NCBI RefSeq assembly: GCF_900107395.1
Contig: NZ_FNPW01000003.1
Span: 236,632-300,631, forward strand
Source: Pseudomonas sp. NFIX28
GTDB taxonomy: Bacteria > Pseudomonadota > Gammaproteobacteria > Pseudomonadales > Pseudomonadaceae
Direction of reading: 5' to 3'
Length of the DNA stretch: 64,000 nt
The notes under the pieces were generated by a model. It saw nothing but the letters and a program-made list of their open reading frames with translations, ran no database searches and was not told where the DNA came from. Positions 16,681-25,807 of this stretch are shown in pieces; the stretch's first letter is position 1; the number at the start of each line of letters is the position of its first letter. A program made the position numbers and the translations under genes.

Positions 16681-18255
16681 ATGCCCCGTAAAACCTGGCG
16701 CGCCGCGCTCGCCGCCTATGCCAGCCCCTCGACGCTCGTGCTGTTGCTGCTTGGTTTCGCCGCCGGCCTGCCCTACATGCTGGTGTTTTCAACACTTTCA
16801 GTCTGGTTGCGCGAAGCCGGCGTGGCCCGCGAAACCATCGGCTACGCCAGCCTGATCGGCCTGGCCTACGCCTTCAAATGGGTCTGGTCGCCCTTGCTCG
16901 ACCAATGGCGCCTGCCCCTTTTGGGCAAACTCGGGCGCCGCCGCTCCTGGCTGGTCCTGTCGCAATCGCTGGTGCTGCTCGGGCTGATCGGCATGGGCTT
17001 CTGCGATCCACAAAAGCACTTGTCATGGCTGATCGCCATTGCCGTAATCGTCGCCTTCGCCTCCGCCACCCAAGACATCGCGGTGGACGCCTACCGCCTG
17101 GAAATCGCCGAGGACAGCCGCCAGGCCGCCCTCGCCGCCAGCTATATGTCCGGTTATCGGGTTGCAGCGCTACTGGCCACCGCCGGTGCCCTGTTCTTCG
17201 CCGAAGGCTTTGGCTCCACCGGCTTCAGCTACAAACATTCGGCCTGGACCGGCACCTATGTGCTGTTCGGCGTGCTGATGATTCCAGCCCTGCTGACCAC
17301 CCTGTTCATGCGCGAACCGCCCGTGCCGCTGCGTACCCAGCTGTCCGCCGGACGCTACAGCTTCATGCACCAGCTGGTGTCGGTGTTCGTGCTGATCGTG
17401 CTGCTGGTCTCCGTGCCGGCCATGTTTACCCAGCTGTACAACACCGACTTCGCCAGCGTGCTGTTTGAGGGCGTCAGCCTGTTGGACCTGCTGCTGGAAG
17501 ACCGGGCATTCCTGCGCGCCATTCTCTACATCATCCTGACGGCGCTGTGCCTGTCGGCCATGGGGCGCCGCGGCCTGGCCCCGGTCCTGACCCCGGTCAA
17601 CGACTTCATCCTGCGCTACCGCTGGCAAGCCCTGTTGCTGCTGGGCCTGATCGCCACCTACCGAATGTCGGACACCGTGATGGGCGTGATGGCCAACGTG
17701 TTCTACATCGATCAAGGCTTCACCAAGGACCAGATCGCCAGCGTCAGCAAGATTTTCGGCCTGATCATGACCCTGGTCGGCGCCGGCATGGGCGGCCTGC
17801 TAATCGTGCGTTTCGGCATCCTGCCGATCCTGTTCATCGGCGGCGCCGCCTCCGCCGGGACCAACCTGCTGTTCCTGATGCTCGCCGACATGGGCCCCAA
17901 CCTGCAGATGCTGGTGGCGACCATCTCCCTGGACAACTTCAGCTCGGGGCTGGCCACTTCGGCCTTCGTCGCCTACCTGTCGAGCCTGACCAACCTGAAA
18001 TTCTCGGCGACCCAGTACGCCCTGCTCAGCTCGATCATGCTGCTGTTGCCACGGCTGATCGGCGGTTATTCAGGGGTGATGGTGGAGAAGTTCGGCTATC
18101 ACGACTTTTTCCTCATTACTGCCCTGCTCGGCGTACCGACCCTGATCCTGATCGCCCTGCACTGGTTCCAGGAAAGCCGCCGCGCCGAACCGCCGGCAGA
18201 GCCCGAAGCGGCTCCGCCCACCACGCCGCCGGCCACCATCAGCGAAGATCCTTAG
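16681..18255 (+). CDS. ampG: AmpG-family muropeptide permease (MFS)
   Basis: 524 residues, about 12-14 membrane helices. Matches AmpG: LLLGFAAGLPYMLVFSTLSVWLREAGV at the first helix, SLIGLAYAFKWVWSPLLD, GRRRSWLVLSQ, and SATQDIAVDAYRLE. AmpG imports anhydro-muropeptides from the periplasm for cell-wall recycling, which controls AmpR/AmpC in pseudomonads. The last 25 residues are a Pro/Ala/Glu-rich cytoplasmic tail. Pseudomonas genomes carry two AmpG-like genes (ampG, ampP), so the symbol is by family, not proven orthology. Confidence 0.82.
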   Translation: MPRKTWRAALAAYASPSTLVLLLLGFAAGLPYMLVFSTLSVWLREAGVARETIGYASLIGLAYAFKWVWSPLLDQWRLPLLGKLGRRRSWLVLSQSLVLLGLIGMGFCDPQKHLSWLIAIAVIVAFASATQDIAVDAYRLEIAEDSRQAALAASYMSGYRVAALLATAGALFFAEGFGSTGFSYKHSAWTGTYVLFGVLMIPALLTTLFMREPPVPLRTQLSAGRYSFMHQLVSVFVLIVLLVSVPAMFTQLYNTDFASVLFEGVSLLDLLLEDRAFLRAILYIILTALCLSAMGRRGLAPVLTPVNDFILRYRWQALLLLGLIATYRMSDTVMGVMANVFYIDQGFTKDQIASVSKIFGLIMTLVGAGMGGLLIVRFGILPILFIGGAASAGTNLLFLMLADMGPNLQMLVATISLDNFSSGLATSAFVAYLSSLTNLKFSATQYALLSSIMLLLPRLIGGYSGVMVEKFGYHDFFLITALLGVPTLILIALHWFQESRRAEPPAEPEAAPPTTPPATISEDP

Positions 18256-18384
18256 GAAACTCCGGGGCGCGCCGGCATTCATCCGGCGCCCCGACCTCCC
18301 CCGGCCGCAATCCTGTACGCCAACGGATCTCGCCCGTACAATGCTCCGTCACTTCCAGTCTTCAGCAACCGACAACGGCCTACC

Positions 18385-20100
18385 ATGCGCACCAGTCAAT
18401 TTTTGCTCGCCACACAGAAAGAAACGCCTTCCGACGCGGTCGTGATCAGCCATCAGCTGATGCTGCGCGCCGGCATGATCCGTAAACTGGCCTCGGGCCT
18501 GTACACCTGGCTCCCGATGGGCCTGCGGGTGATGCGCAAGGTCGAAGCCATCGTTCGTGAAGAAATGAACGCCGCCGGCTCGCTTGAAGTGTTGATGCCG
18601 AGCACGCAGCCGGCTGAACTGTGGCAGGAATCCGGTCGCTGGGAAGAGTACGGCCCTGAACTGCTGCGCTTCAAGGATCGCCACGGCCGCGACTTCTGCG
18701 CCGGCCCGACCCACGAAGAAGTGATCACCGATCTGGCCCGCAACGAGCTGAGCAGCTACAAGCAGCTGCCGATCAACCTGTACCAGATCCAGACCAAATT
18801 CCGCGATGAAATCCGCCCACGCTTCGGCCTGATGCGCGGTCGCGAGTTCATCATGAAGGACGCCTACTCCTTCCACGCCGACCAGGCATCGCTGCAGGTC
18901 ACCTATGACCGCATGCACCAGGCCTACTGCAACGTATTCACCCGCCTGGGCCTGAAATTCCGTCCGGTCGAAGCGGACAACGGCTCGATTGGCGGCGCCG
19001 GCTCCCACGAATTCCACGTACTGGCCGAATCCGGCGAAGACGACATCGTTTTCAGCAACGGTTCCGACTACGCGGCAAACATCGAGAAAGCCGAAGCCGT
19101 GCCACGGGAAACCTCGCGTCCGGCGCCGAGCGAAGAGCTGCGCCTGGTCGACACCCCCGACGCGAAAACCATCGCGCAGCTGGTGGAAGGCTACAACCTG
19201 CCGATCGAAAAGACCGTCAAGACCCTGGTGGTGCACGCCGAGGAAGCCGGCAAGCTGATCGCCCTGATCGTCCGTGGCGACCACGAGCTGAACGAAATCA
19301 AGGCCGCCAACCAGCCTGGCGTCGCCAGCCCGCTGGTCATGGCCTCGGAAAGCGAACTGCGTGACGCCATCGGCGCCGGCGCCGGCTCCCTTGGCCCGCT
19401 GAACCTGCCGCTGCCCATCATCGTCGACCGCTCGGTGGCCATGATGAGCGACTTCGGTATCGGCGCGAACATCGACGACAAGCACTACTTCGGCTTCAAC
19501 TGGGAACGCGACATGCCGGTCCCGACCGTGGCCGATCTGCGCAACGTCGTCGCCGGCGACCCAAGCCCGGACGGCAAGGGCACCCTGGAAATCAAGCGCG
19601 GCATCGAAGTCGGGCACATCTTCCAGCTGGGCAACAAGTACAGCAAGGCGATGAAGTGCGAAGTGCTGGGCGAGAACGGCAAGCCGGTCACCCTGGAAAT
19701 GGGTTGCTACGGCATCGGCGTGTCCCGCGTGGTGGCTGCGGCCATCGAGCAGAACAACGACGAGAACGGCATCATCTGGAGCGACACCCTGGCGCCATTC
19801 CAGATCGCCCTGGTACCGCTGCGCTATGAAACCGAGCAGGTTCGCGAAGCCACCGACAAGCTATACGCGGAACTGACCGCCGCCGGCTTCGAAGTGCTGC
19901 TGGACGACCGCGACAAGAAGACCAGCCCGGGCATCAAGTTCGCGGACATGGAGCTGATCGGCATTCCGCACCGGATCGTGGTCAGCGACCGCGGCCTCGC
20001 CGAAGGCAACCTGGAATACAAGAGCCGTACCGAAGCCCAGGCGCAAGCGCTGCCAGTGGCTGACGTGCTGTCCTTCCTCCAAGCCCGTATCCGTCGCTGA
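18385..20100 (+). CDS. proS: Prolyl-tRNA synthetase
   Basis: 571 residues, the length of the bacterial-type ProRS. Class II motifs: motif 1 ending [17 protein letters not shown], motif 2 [17 protein letters not shown], motif 3 [13 protein letters not shown]. An editing (INS) domain of about 180 residues sits between motifs 2 and 3 (about 224-407: [16 protein letters not shown]...VAGDP), which clears Ala-tRNA-Pro. Anticodon-binding domain at the C-terminus (IALVPLRYE...[18 protein letters not shown]). Cytoplasmic, essential. Confidence 0.97.
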   Translation: MRTSQFLLATQKETPSDAVVISHQLMLRAGMIRKLASGLYTWLPMGLRVMRKVEAIVREEMNAAGSLEVLMPSTQPAELWQESGRWEEYGPELLRFKDRHGRDFCAGPTHEEVITDLARNELSSYKQLPINLYQIQTKFRDEIRPRFGLMRGREFIMKDAYSFHADQASLQVTYDRMHQAYCNVFTRLGLKFRPVEADNGSIGGAGSHEFHVLAESGEDDIVFSNGSDYAANIEKAEAVPRETSRPAPSEELRLVDTPDAKTIAQLVEGYNLPIEKTVKTLVVHAEEAGKLIALIVRGDHELNEIKAANQPGVASPLVMASESELRDAIGAGAGSLGPLNLPLPIIVDRSVAMMSDFGIGANIDDKHYFGFNWERDMPVPTVADLRNVVAGDPSPDGKGTLEIKRGIEVGHIFQLGNKYSKAMKCEVLGENGKPVTLEMGCYGIGVSRVVAAAIEQNNDENGIIWSDTLAPFQIALVPLRYETEQVREATDKLYAELTAAGFEVLLDDRDKKTSPGIKFADMELIGIPHRIVVSDRGLAEGNLEYKSRTEAQAQALPVADVLSFLQARIRR

Positions 20101-20117
20101 AACCAGATAGAGAAGTC

Positions 20118-21071
20118 ATGTTCGAGCGAAACACCTTAAGCCTCGGTGGCGCCGCCTTGTGCGGCGCCCTGTTGCTCAGCGGCTGTGCCAACCAGATGTC
20201 GCAACGCAGCGAGCACGAGGAACGTGTCGAGCGTAAATTGCTCGATCACAGCCTGCAGATCGATGTCGGTGAGCCTAAGGTGCTCGAGCTGCCGCAACGC
20301 CGGGTGCGCATCCACGAGCAGAAGACCTTCGAAGTCACCGAATTCGAAGTCACGCGCCGCTATGATCGCTACACGCCCTACCAACCCTGGCGGGAGATCT
20401 ACGAGATCCCGCTGGGCGCGGTAGCCGTGGTCGCCGGCGTTGGCGCCAACGTGGTCAATGTATTCGCCCTGGGCAACCTGCCGGACAGCGTCACCAAGGA
20501 CTGGCTCAGCTACGGCGTGGCCGGGCTCAACCCGTTCATGAACGTGCAGTCCCACGGCCGGGCGCAGCAGAACCTGGCGGGCATCGATGAAGTCCAGCGC
20601 GACAAGCGCGTGGAGTATTCGAGCCTGCCCTGGAGCGAACGCCCGGTGCAGGTCAAGGCCGGCAAGGAAACCCACGAGCTGAGCACCGACCGCAACGGCG
20701 TACTGCGCCTGAACCTGTTGGACAGCCCGTTTTCCGAACAGGACCTGAACCACATCGGCAAGCTGCAGATCAGCGTCGCGGATGCCCATGACGACGTGCA
20801 TTCAGATTCCTCGCTGGCCATCAGCAACACCCTGCGCGGCAAGCTGCTGGAAGCACACAACCTGATCTACGACGACCTCGAAGATGACGAAGTGAGCCAG
20901 TGGGTGCACCGGGTCAAGCGTCTCTCCGAACTGGGCCTGGAAGAAGAAGCCAGCGAACTGGAACAGAGCCTGATCGAACTGACCCGCAACGATCCGGAAC
21001 TGCAAAGCGAGTTTCTCAAGTCGCTGACCAAGAACGCCGGCCGCCTGGTCGCCGACCCTGGCGCCCATTGA
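20118..21071 (+). CDS. Conserved lipoprotein of unknown function
   Basis: 317 residues. Lipobox LLSGC (Cys about 23). The mature part has a charged linker (HEERVERKLLDHSLQIDVGEP), a two-segment beta region with a small hydrophobic patch (PLGAVAVVAGVGANVVNVFALG), and an acidic helical C-terminus (LGLEEEASELEQSLIELTRN). It starts 17 bp after proS and may share its transcript. No domain recognised; probably an envelope protein. Confidence 0.75.
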   Translation: MFERNTLSLGGAALCGALLLSGCANQMSQRSEHEERVERKLLDHSLQIDVGEPKVLELPQRRVRIHEQKTFEVTEFEVTRRYDRYTPYQPWREIYEIPLGAVAVVAGVGANVVNVFALGNLPDSVTKDWLSYGVAGLNPFMNVQSHGRAQQNLAGIDEVQRDKRVEYSSLPWSERPVQVKAGKETHELSTDRNGVLRLNLLDSPFSEQDLNHIGKLQISVADAHDDVHSDSSLAISNTLRGKLLEAHNLIYDDLEDDEVSQWVHRVKRLSELGLEEEASELEQSLIELTRNDPELQSEFLKSLTKNAGRLVADPGAH

Positions 21072-21096
21072 TTTAGCGCGATTTGGCCTGCCCTCT

Positions 21097-21134
21097 CTGT
21101 AACCGCTGCCGAGCTTGTCAGGCGGCGGCTACAG
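21097..21134. repeat. Single REP-like palindrome
   Basis: CTGTAACCGCTGCC (21097-21110) faces GGCGGCGGCTACAG (21121-21134), 12 of 14 positions complementary. This is the second common Pseudomonas REP type (GTAGCCGCTGCCGA core), sitting between convergent genes where such elements usually occur. Confidence 0.7.
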
Positions 21135-21156
21135 GATATGGGTGTCGCAACGCACT

Positions 21157-22221
21157 TCAGGAGCGGTTGAACAGCTCCAGCTGTTCATGCCCGCCACGCA
21201 AGTCCTGCAGGCGCACGCCAATCCCCAATAGCCGCACCGGCCTGTCCCCGCGCTTGAACGCCTGGGTCAAAAGCTGCCGATAACTCTCCAGATCCCGCCC
21301 TGCCCCCGCCTGCTCGAGGGTGGTCTGGGTAAAGTCGTGAAACTTCACTTTGACGAAGGGCTTGCCCGGGCGATAACTGCTGTCGATTCGCTCGATCCGG
21401 CCGGCCAGGGTCTGCATCAGCTCCGGGAGTTTGTCCAGGCAGCTCTGCAAGTCGGGCAGGTCGACGTCGTAGGTGTTTTCCACGCTGATGGACTGCCGGC
21501 GGCTGTCGTTCTGCACCGGCCGCTCATCGATGCCCCGGGCCAGGTTCCACAGGCGCTCGCCAAAACTGCCGAACTCGCGCACCAGCGCCAGCCTGCCCCA
21601 TTCGCGCAACGCCTCGCAGTTGACGATGCCCAGGCGCCCCAGCTTGTCGGCCGTGACCTTGCCCACCCCATGCAGCTTGTTGACCGGCAAGGCCGAAACG
21701 AAGTCCTCGACCTGGTCTGGAGTGATGACGAACAGGCCGTTGGGCTTTTTCCAGTCGCTGGCGATCTTGGCCAGGAACTTGTTTGGTGCAACCCCGGCCG
21801 ACACCGTGATATGCAGCTGATTGGAGACCCGGCGCCGAATATCCTGGGCAATGCGCGTAGCGCTGCCGGCAAAATTGGCGCTGTCGGATACGTCCAGGTA
21901 AGCCTCATCCAGGGATAAAGGCTCGATCAGGTCGGTGTAGTCGCGAAAGATCGTATGGATCTCCTTCGAGGCTTCCCGATAGGCCTCCATCCGCGGCTTG
22001 ACGATCAGCAGGTCGGGGCACAGCGCCAGCGCATGCCGCGAAGACATGGCCGAACGCACCCCAAAAGCGCGGGCTTCGTAGTTGCAGGTGGCGATCACCC
22101 CGCGTCGCTCCGCCGAACCGCCCACCGCCATCGGCCTGCCGGCCAATTGCGGGTCGTCGCGCATTTCGATGGCGGCGTAGAAGCAATCGCAGTCGATATG
22201 AATGATTTTGCGCTGCGTCAT
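21157..22221 (-). CDS. dinB: DNA polymerase IV (Y-family)
   Basis: 354 residues, the usual DinB length. Catalytic carboxylates are visible in IIHIDCDCFYAAIE (near 10) and SLDEAYLDVSD (near 105). Finger, thumb and little-finger domains are in order; helix-hairpin-helix is GVGKVTADKLGRLGI. The C-terminus ends HEQLELFNRS, resembling the clamp-binding QLxLF motif. Error-prone translesion synthesis opposite minor-groove adducts, part of the SOS response; a LexA-type site lies 68 bp upstream. Confidence 0.95.
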   Translation of the reverse strand: MTQRKIIHIDCDCFYAAIEMRDDPQLAGRPMAVGGSAERRGVIATCNYEARAFGVRSAMSSRHALALCPDLLIVKPRMEAYREASKEIHTIFRDYTDLIEPLSLDEAYLDVSDSANFAGSATRIAQDIRRRVSNQLHITVSAGVAPNKFLAKIASDWKKPNGLFVITPDQVEDFVSALPVNKLHGVGKVTADKLGRLGIVNCEALREWGRLALVREFGSFGERLWNLARGIDERPVQNDSRRQSISVENTYDVDLPDLQSCLDKLPELMQTLAGRIERIDSSYRPGKPFVKVKFHDFTQTTLEQAGAGRDLESYRQLLTQAFKRGDRPVRLLGIGVRLQDLRGGHEQLELFNRS

Positions 22222-22288
22222 ATAAAGGCAGGGTTCATGGCGGCAAAAGGTCGATCACCAAACAGGGGCGACAGTATCTCACCGAGAA

Positions 22289-22304
22289 CTGTATATAGCA
22301 CCAG
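22289..22304 (-). promoter_or_regulatory. LexA-type SOS box upstream of dinB
   Basis: CTGTATATAGCACCAG fits the CTG-N10-CAG gammaproteobacterial LexA consensus, with an AT-rich left half and a diverged right half. It is 68 bp from the dinB start, a suitable operator distance. Confidence 0.75.
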
Positions 22305-22480
22305 TAGTTTGATTTCTCCTGCGAGCCATTGGAAAAATCGCAAAATGAATTTATTTCTTCAATCGGTCAAAGCCCGCCAATAGAGCTGAGAGCCTTGTGC
22401 AGCATGCCCTCAAGGCCGATCCAAAGGGCACTCCTGCTCGCTAAGCGATTGAAGGAGAACAGTTTTTCCAGCCAAACCAG

Positions 22481-22508
22481 TTGACAGCCCAGCGTTCCTC
22501 TGTAGAAT
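22481..22508 (+). promoter_or_regulatory. Sigma-70 promoter of first tRNA-fMet gene
   Basis: TTGACA (22481-22486), 16-bp spacer, TAGAAT (22503-22508), 14 bp before the mature tRNA. A GCCGCC stretch just after the -10 may act as discriminator. Confidence 0.75.
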
Positions 22509-22521
22509 GCCGCCACACAGA

Positions 22522-22598
<77 letters not shown>

Positions 22599-22604
22599 AA
22601 CATC

Positions 22605-22637
22605 AAAAAAGGCTACTCGAAAGAGTGGCCTTTTTTG
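22605..22637 (+). terminator. Terminator after tRNA-fMet copy 1
   Basis: AAAAAAGGCTACTC / GAGTGGCCTTTTTT hairpin with a GAAA loop (one T/G wobble) and a run of six T. Confidence 0.92.
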
Positions 22638-22762
22638 TGCGCGTCGGTTTTATCGCCCTGCCCTGCTCGACGTCGGGCCAAAAACAAAACCCTTGCGCCA
22701 CCGAGACTTAACCCGCCTTGCGCGTCATTCACCATTTATTTGACTCAATGAACCATTAACGG

Positions 22763-22790
22763 TTGACACTCTGGCGTTCGCCTGTAGAAT
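22763..22790 (+). promoter_or_regulatory. Sigma-70 promoter of second tRNA-fMet gene
   Basis: TTGACA (22763-22768), 16-bp spacer, TAGAAT (22785-22790). Same geometry as the first copy, but the -35 and spacer lie outside the exact duplication. Confidence 0.75.
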
Positions 22791-22803
22791 GCCGCCACAC
22801 AGA

Positions 22804-22880
<77 letters not shown>

Positions 22881-22886
22881 AACATC

Positions 22887-22919
22887 AAAAAAGGCTACTC
22901 GAAAGAGTGGCCTTTTTTG
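22887..22919 (+). terminator. Terminator after tRNA-fMet copy 2
   Basis: Identical to the terminator after copy 1: GGCTACTC-GAAA-GAGTGGCC and six T. Confidence 0.92.
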
Positions 22920-23158
22920 TATCCGTCGAAAAAATCTTTTCGCAACAATGACCTGGCAATCTTTCACGAGCGTCAGTCACCTCCCCATTCTTTCCAACCC
23001 ACTGTGCTCATTGCCTGACCGCCGCTTGCAAACGCTGGCCGTCCGGGCTCGCAGGGCCATGGTGAGACGCGTTAATATTTGTAACTATTTTTTTTTGCAG
23101 GGATTGGTAACTTGGCTGGATACCCCCATCCTGTCGCGCACAATCCACGAGGTGATTG

Positions 23159-25807
23159 ATGCGCGCCAACTCGTCTGACTCACAAGACACCGATACCGTT
23201 ACAGCGAACCAACCGGTTGCAGCCACCCGCTTGCGCTGGCTGGAACTGTTGAGCAAATACCGCCAACCCATTGGCCTGGCCGTCACCCTGCTGTTATTCG
23301 GCATTGCCCTGATTGCTTGTCGCCATTTGCTCAGCGAGCTGGACCTGTATGCCCTGCACGACTCGATCCTCGACGTGCCCAGGCCGGCCCTGCTCGGCGC
23401 CCTGGCCGCGACCGTGGTCGGCTTCGTCATCCTGCTCGGCTATGAATGGTCCGCCAGTCGTTACGCTGGGGTGAGCCTGCCGCCACGCACCTTGGCCCTG
23501 GGGGGCTTCAGCGCTTTTGCCATTGGTAATGCCATCGGTTTGTCGCTGCTTTCCGGCGGCTCGGTGCGTTACCGACTCTACGCCCGGCATGGCGTGGGAG
23601 CCGGCGACGTCGCCCATATGACCCTGTTCGCCAGCCTGTCCCTTGGCTGTGCCCTGCCACCGCTCGCGGCCTTGGCGACCCTGAGCAACTTGCCTGCCGC
23701 CTCCGCCGCGCTGCGTCTGTCCGAAGGCCTGCTGGCCGGCATTGCCGGTGCCGTACTGCTGCTCTGCGCGATCCTGGTTGTCGGCATCTACCGTCGTCGC
23801 CTGCCCGAGCAGCCACTGCCGGACAACCTGCTGGTCAAGGCCGGGCGCCGCACCCTGCGCCTGCCCGGGCGTCGCCTGACGCTCCTGCAACTGCTGATCA
23901 CCGCCCTCGACGTCGCCACCGCAGCCACCGTGCTTTATTTGCTGCTGCCCGAAGCTCCGCCCTTCGGCGCCTTCCTGCTGGTCTACCTGCTGGCCCTGGC
24001 CGCCGGTGTGCTCAGCCACGTGCCGGGTGGCGTCGGGGTGTTCGAAGCCATCTTACTGGCCGCCTTCGCCGACAAGCTCGGTGCGGCGCCACTGGCGGCC
24101 GCCCTGCTGCTGTACCGGCTGATCTACGTGATCCTGCCGATGCTGGTGGCCTGCGTGCTGCTGCTGATCAATGAAGCCCAGCGCCTGTTCCAGACCCGTC
24201 AATCGCTGCGGGTGGCCTCGGGCCTGGCGGCACCGATCCTCGCGGTGCTGGTATTCGCCTCTGGCGTGGTGCTGCTGTTTTCCGGCGTCACCCCGGAAAT
24301 CGACACCCGCCTGCAACACATCGGTTTTCTGATTCCACACCGCCTGGTGGATGCCTCGCACTTCGGCGCCAGCCTGGTCGGCGTACTCTGCCTGCTGCTG
24401 GCCCAGGGCCTGCGCCGGCGTCTTTCGGCGGCCTGGATCCTCACCACCATCCTGCTGCTGGTTGGCGCCGTACTTTCGCTGCTCAAGGGTTTCGACTGGG
24501 AAGAAGCCTGCCTGATGACCCTGACCGCCAGCCTGCTGGCGATCTTCCGGCGCTCCTTCTACCGGCCGAGCCGCCTCACCGAATTGCCGTTCTCGCCGCT
24601 GTACCTGGTGGCCAGCGTCTGCGTGCTGGGCGCCTCGATCTGGCTACTGCTGTTCGCCTATCAGGACGTGCCCTACAGCCATCAGCTGTGGTGGCAGTTC
24701 ACCCTCGATGCCGACGCCCCGCGGGGCCTGCGCTCGTTGCTGGGGGCCGCGGTGCTGCTGGTGGTGGTGTCCCTGACCTGGCTGCTACGCACCGCGCGCC
24801 CAGTGATCCACCTGCCCAACAGCGAGGAGCTGGACCGCGCGGCGAAGATCCTCATGGCCTCTTCCCAGCCCGACGGCGGCCTGGCCCTGACCGGCGACAA
24901 GGCATTGCTGTTCCACCCCAACGACGACGCCTTCCTCATGTATGCCCGGCGCGGGCGCAGCCTGGTGGCCCTGTACGACCCGATCGGCCCCACCCAGCAA
25001 CGGGCCGAGATGATCTGGCAATTCCGCGACCTGTGCGATCTCCACCACGCCCGCCCGGTGTTCTACCAGGTGCGCGCGGAAAACCTGCCGTACTACATGG
25101 ACATCGGCCTGACCGCGATCAAGCTCGGCGAAGAGGCCCGCGTCGACCTGAACCGCTTCGACCTCGAAGCCAAGGGCAAGGAGATGAAGGACCTGCGCTA
25201 CACCTGGAACCGTGGCACCCGGGATGGCCTGTCGCTGGAAATCCACGAGGCCGGGCAAGCGCCGATGGATGAGCTGAAAGTCATCTCGGACGCTTGGCTG
25301 ACCGGCAAGAATGTCCGTGAGAAAGGCTTCTCCCTCGGCCGCTTCAGCGAGGATTACCTCAAGCATTTCCGCATCGCGATCATCCGTTTTGAAGGACGTC
25401 CGGTGGCCTTCGCCAACCTGCTCGAGACCTACAGCCACGACCTGGCCAGCCTCGACCTGATGCGCGCCCACCCGGAGGCTCCCAAGCTGACCATGGAATT
25501 CATGATGGTCGGCCTGATCCAGCATTATAAAAACCATGGGTATGCCCGCTTCAGCCTGGGCATGGTGCCGTTGTCGGGCTTGCAGCCCCGGCGCGGCGCG
25601 CCACTTACCCAGCGCCTTGGATCGATGGTTTTCCGTCGGGGTGAGCAGCTGTACAACTTCCAAGGGTTGCGCCGTTTCAAAGACAAATTCCAGCCTGACT
25701 GGGAACCTCGTTACATGGCCGTGCCCGCCGGACTCGATCCGCTGGTGGCACTGGCCGATACCGCCGCCCTGATTGCGGGCGGCCTGACTGGATTGGTGAA
25801 ACGCTGA
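23159..25807 (+). CDS. mprF: MprF: aminoacyl-phosphatidylglycerol synthase/flippase
   Basis: 882 residues. The N-terminal about 530 residues form about 14 membrane helices (flippase part: LGYEWSASRYAGVSLPPRTLALGG, GGSVRYRLYARHGV, HVPGGVGVFEAILL); the C-terminal about 320 residues are the cytoplasmic tRNA-dependent transferase of DUF2156/GNAT-like fold (LTGDKALLFHPNDDAFLMY, RYTWNRGTRDGL, LETYSHDLASLDLMRAHPEAP). It moves an amino acid from aminoacyl-tRNA to PG and flips the product outward, raising resistance to cationic peptides. In P. aeruginosa (PA0920) the product is alanyl-PG. ATG 23159 follows GAGGTGATTG; a TTG three bases upstream is in frame but less likely. A 1-nt overlap joins it to the hydrolase gene. 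Confidence 0.92.
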   Translation: MRANSSDSQDTDTVTANQPVAATRLRWLELLSKYRQPIGLAVTLLLFGIALIACRHLLSELDLYALHDSILDVPRPALLGALAATVVGFVILLGYEWSASRYAGVSLPPRTLALGGFSAFAIGNAIGLSLLSGGSVRYRLYARHGVGAGDVAHMTLFASLSLGCALPPLAALATLSNLPAASAALRLSEGLLAGIAGAVLLLCAILVVGIYRRRLPEQPLPDNLLVKAGRRTLRLPGRRLTLLQLLITALDVATAATVLYLLLPEAPPFGAFLLVYLLALAAGVLSHVPGGVGVFEAILLAAFADKLGAAPLAAALLLYRLIYVILPMLVACVLLLINEAQRLFQTRQSLRVASGLAAPILAVLVFASGVVLLFSGVTPEIDTRLQHIGFLIPHRLVDASHFGASLVGVLCLLLAQGLRRRLSAAWILTTILLLVGAVLSLLKGFDWEEACLMTLTASLLAIFRRSFYRPSRLTELPFSPLYLVASVCVLGASIWLLLFAYQDVPYSHQLWWQFTLDADAPRGLRSLLGAAVLLVVVSLTWLLRTARPVIHLPNSEELDRAAKILMASSQPDGGLALTGDKALLFHPNDDAFLMYARRGRSLVALYDPIGPTQQRAEMIWQFRDLCDLHHARPVFYQVRAENLPYYMDIGLTAIKLGEEARVDLNRFDLEAKGKEMKDLRYTWNRGTRDGLSLEIHEAGQAPMDELKVISDAWLTGKNVREKGFSLGRFSEDYLKHFRIAIIRFEGRPVAFANLLETYSHDLASLDLMRAHPEAPKLTMEFMMVGLIQHYKNHGYARFSLGMVPLSGLQPRRGAPLTQRLGSMVFRRGEQLYNFQGLRRFKDKFQPDWEPRYMAVPAGLDPLVALADTAALIAGGLTGLVKR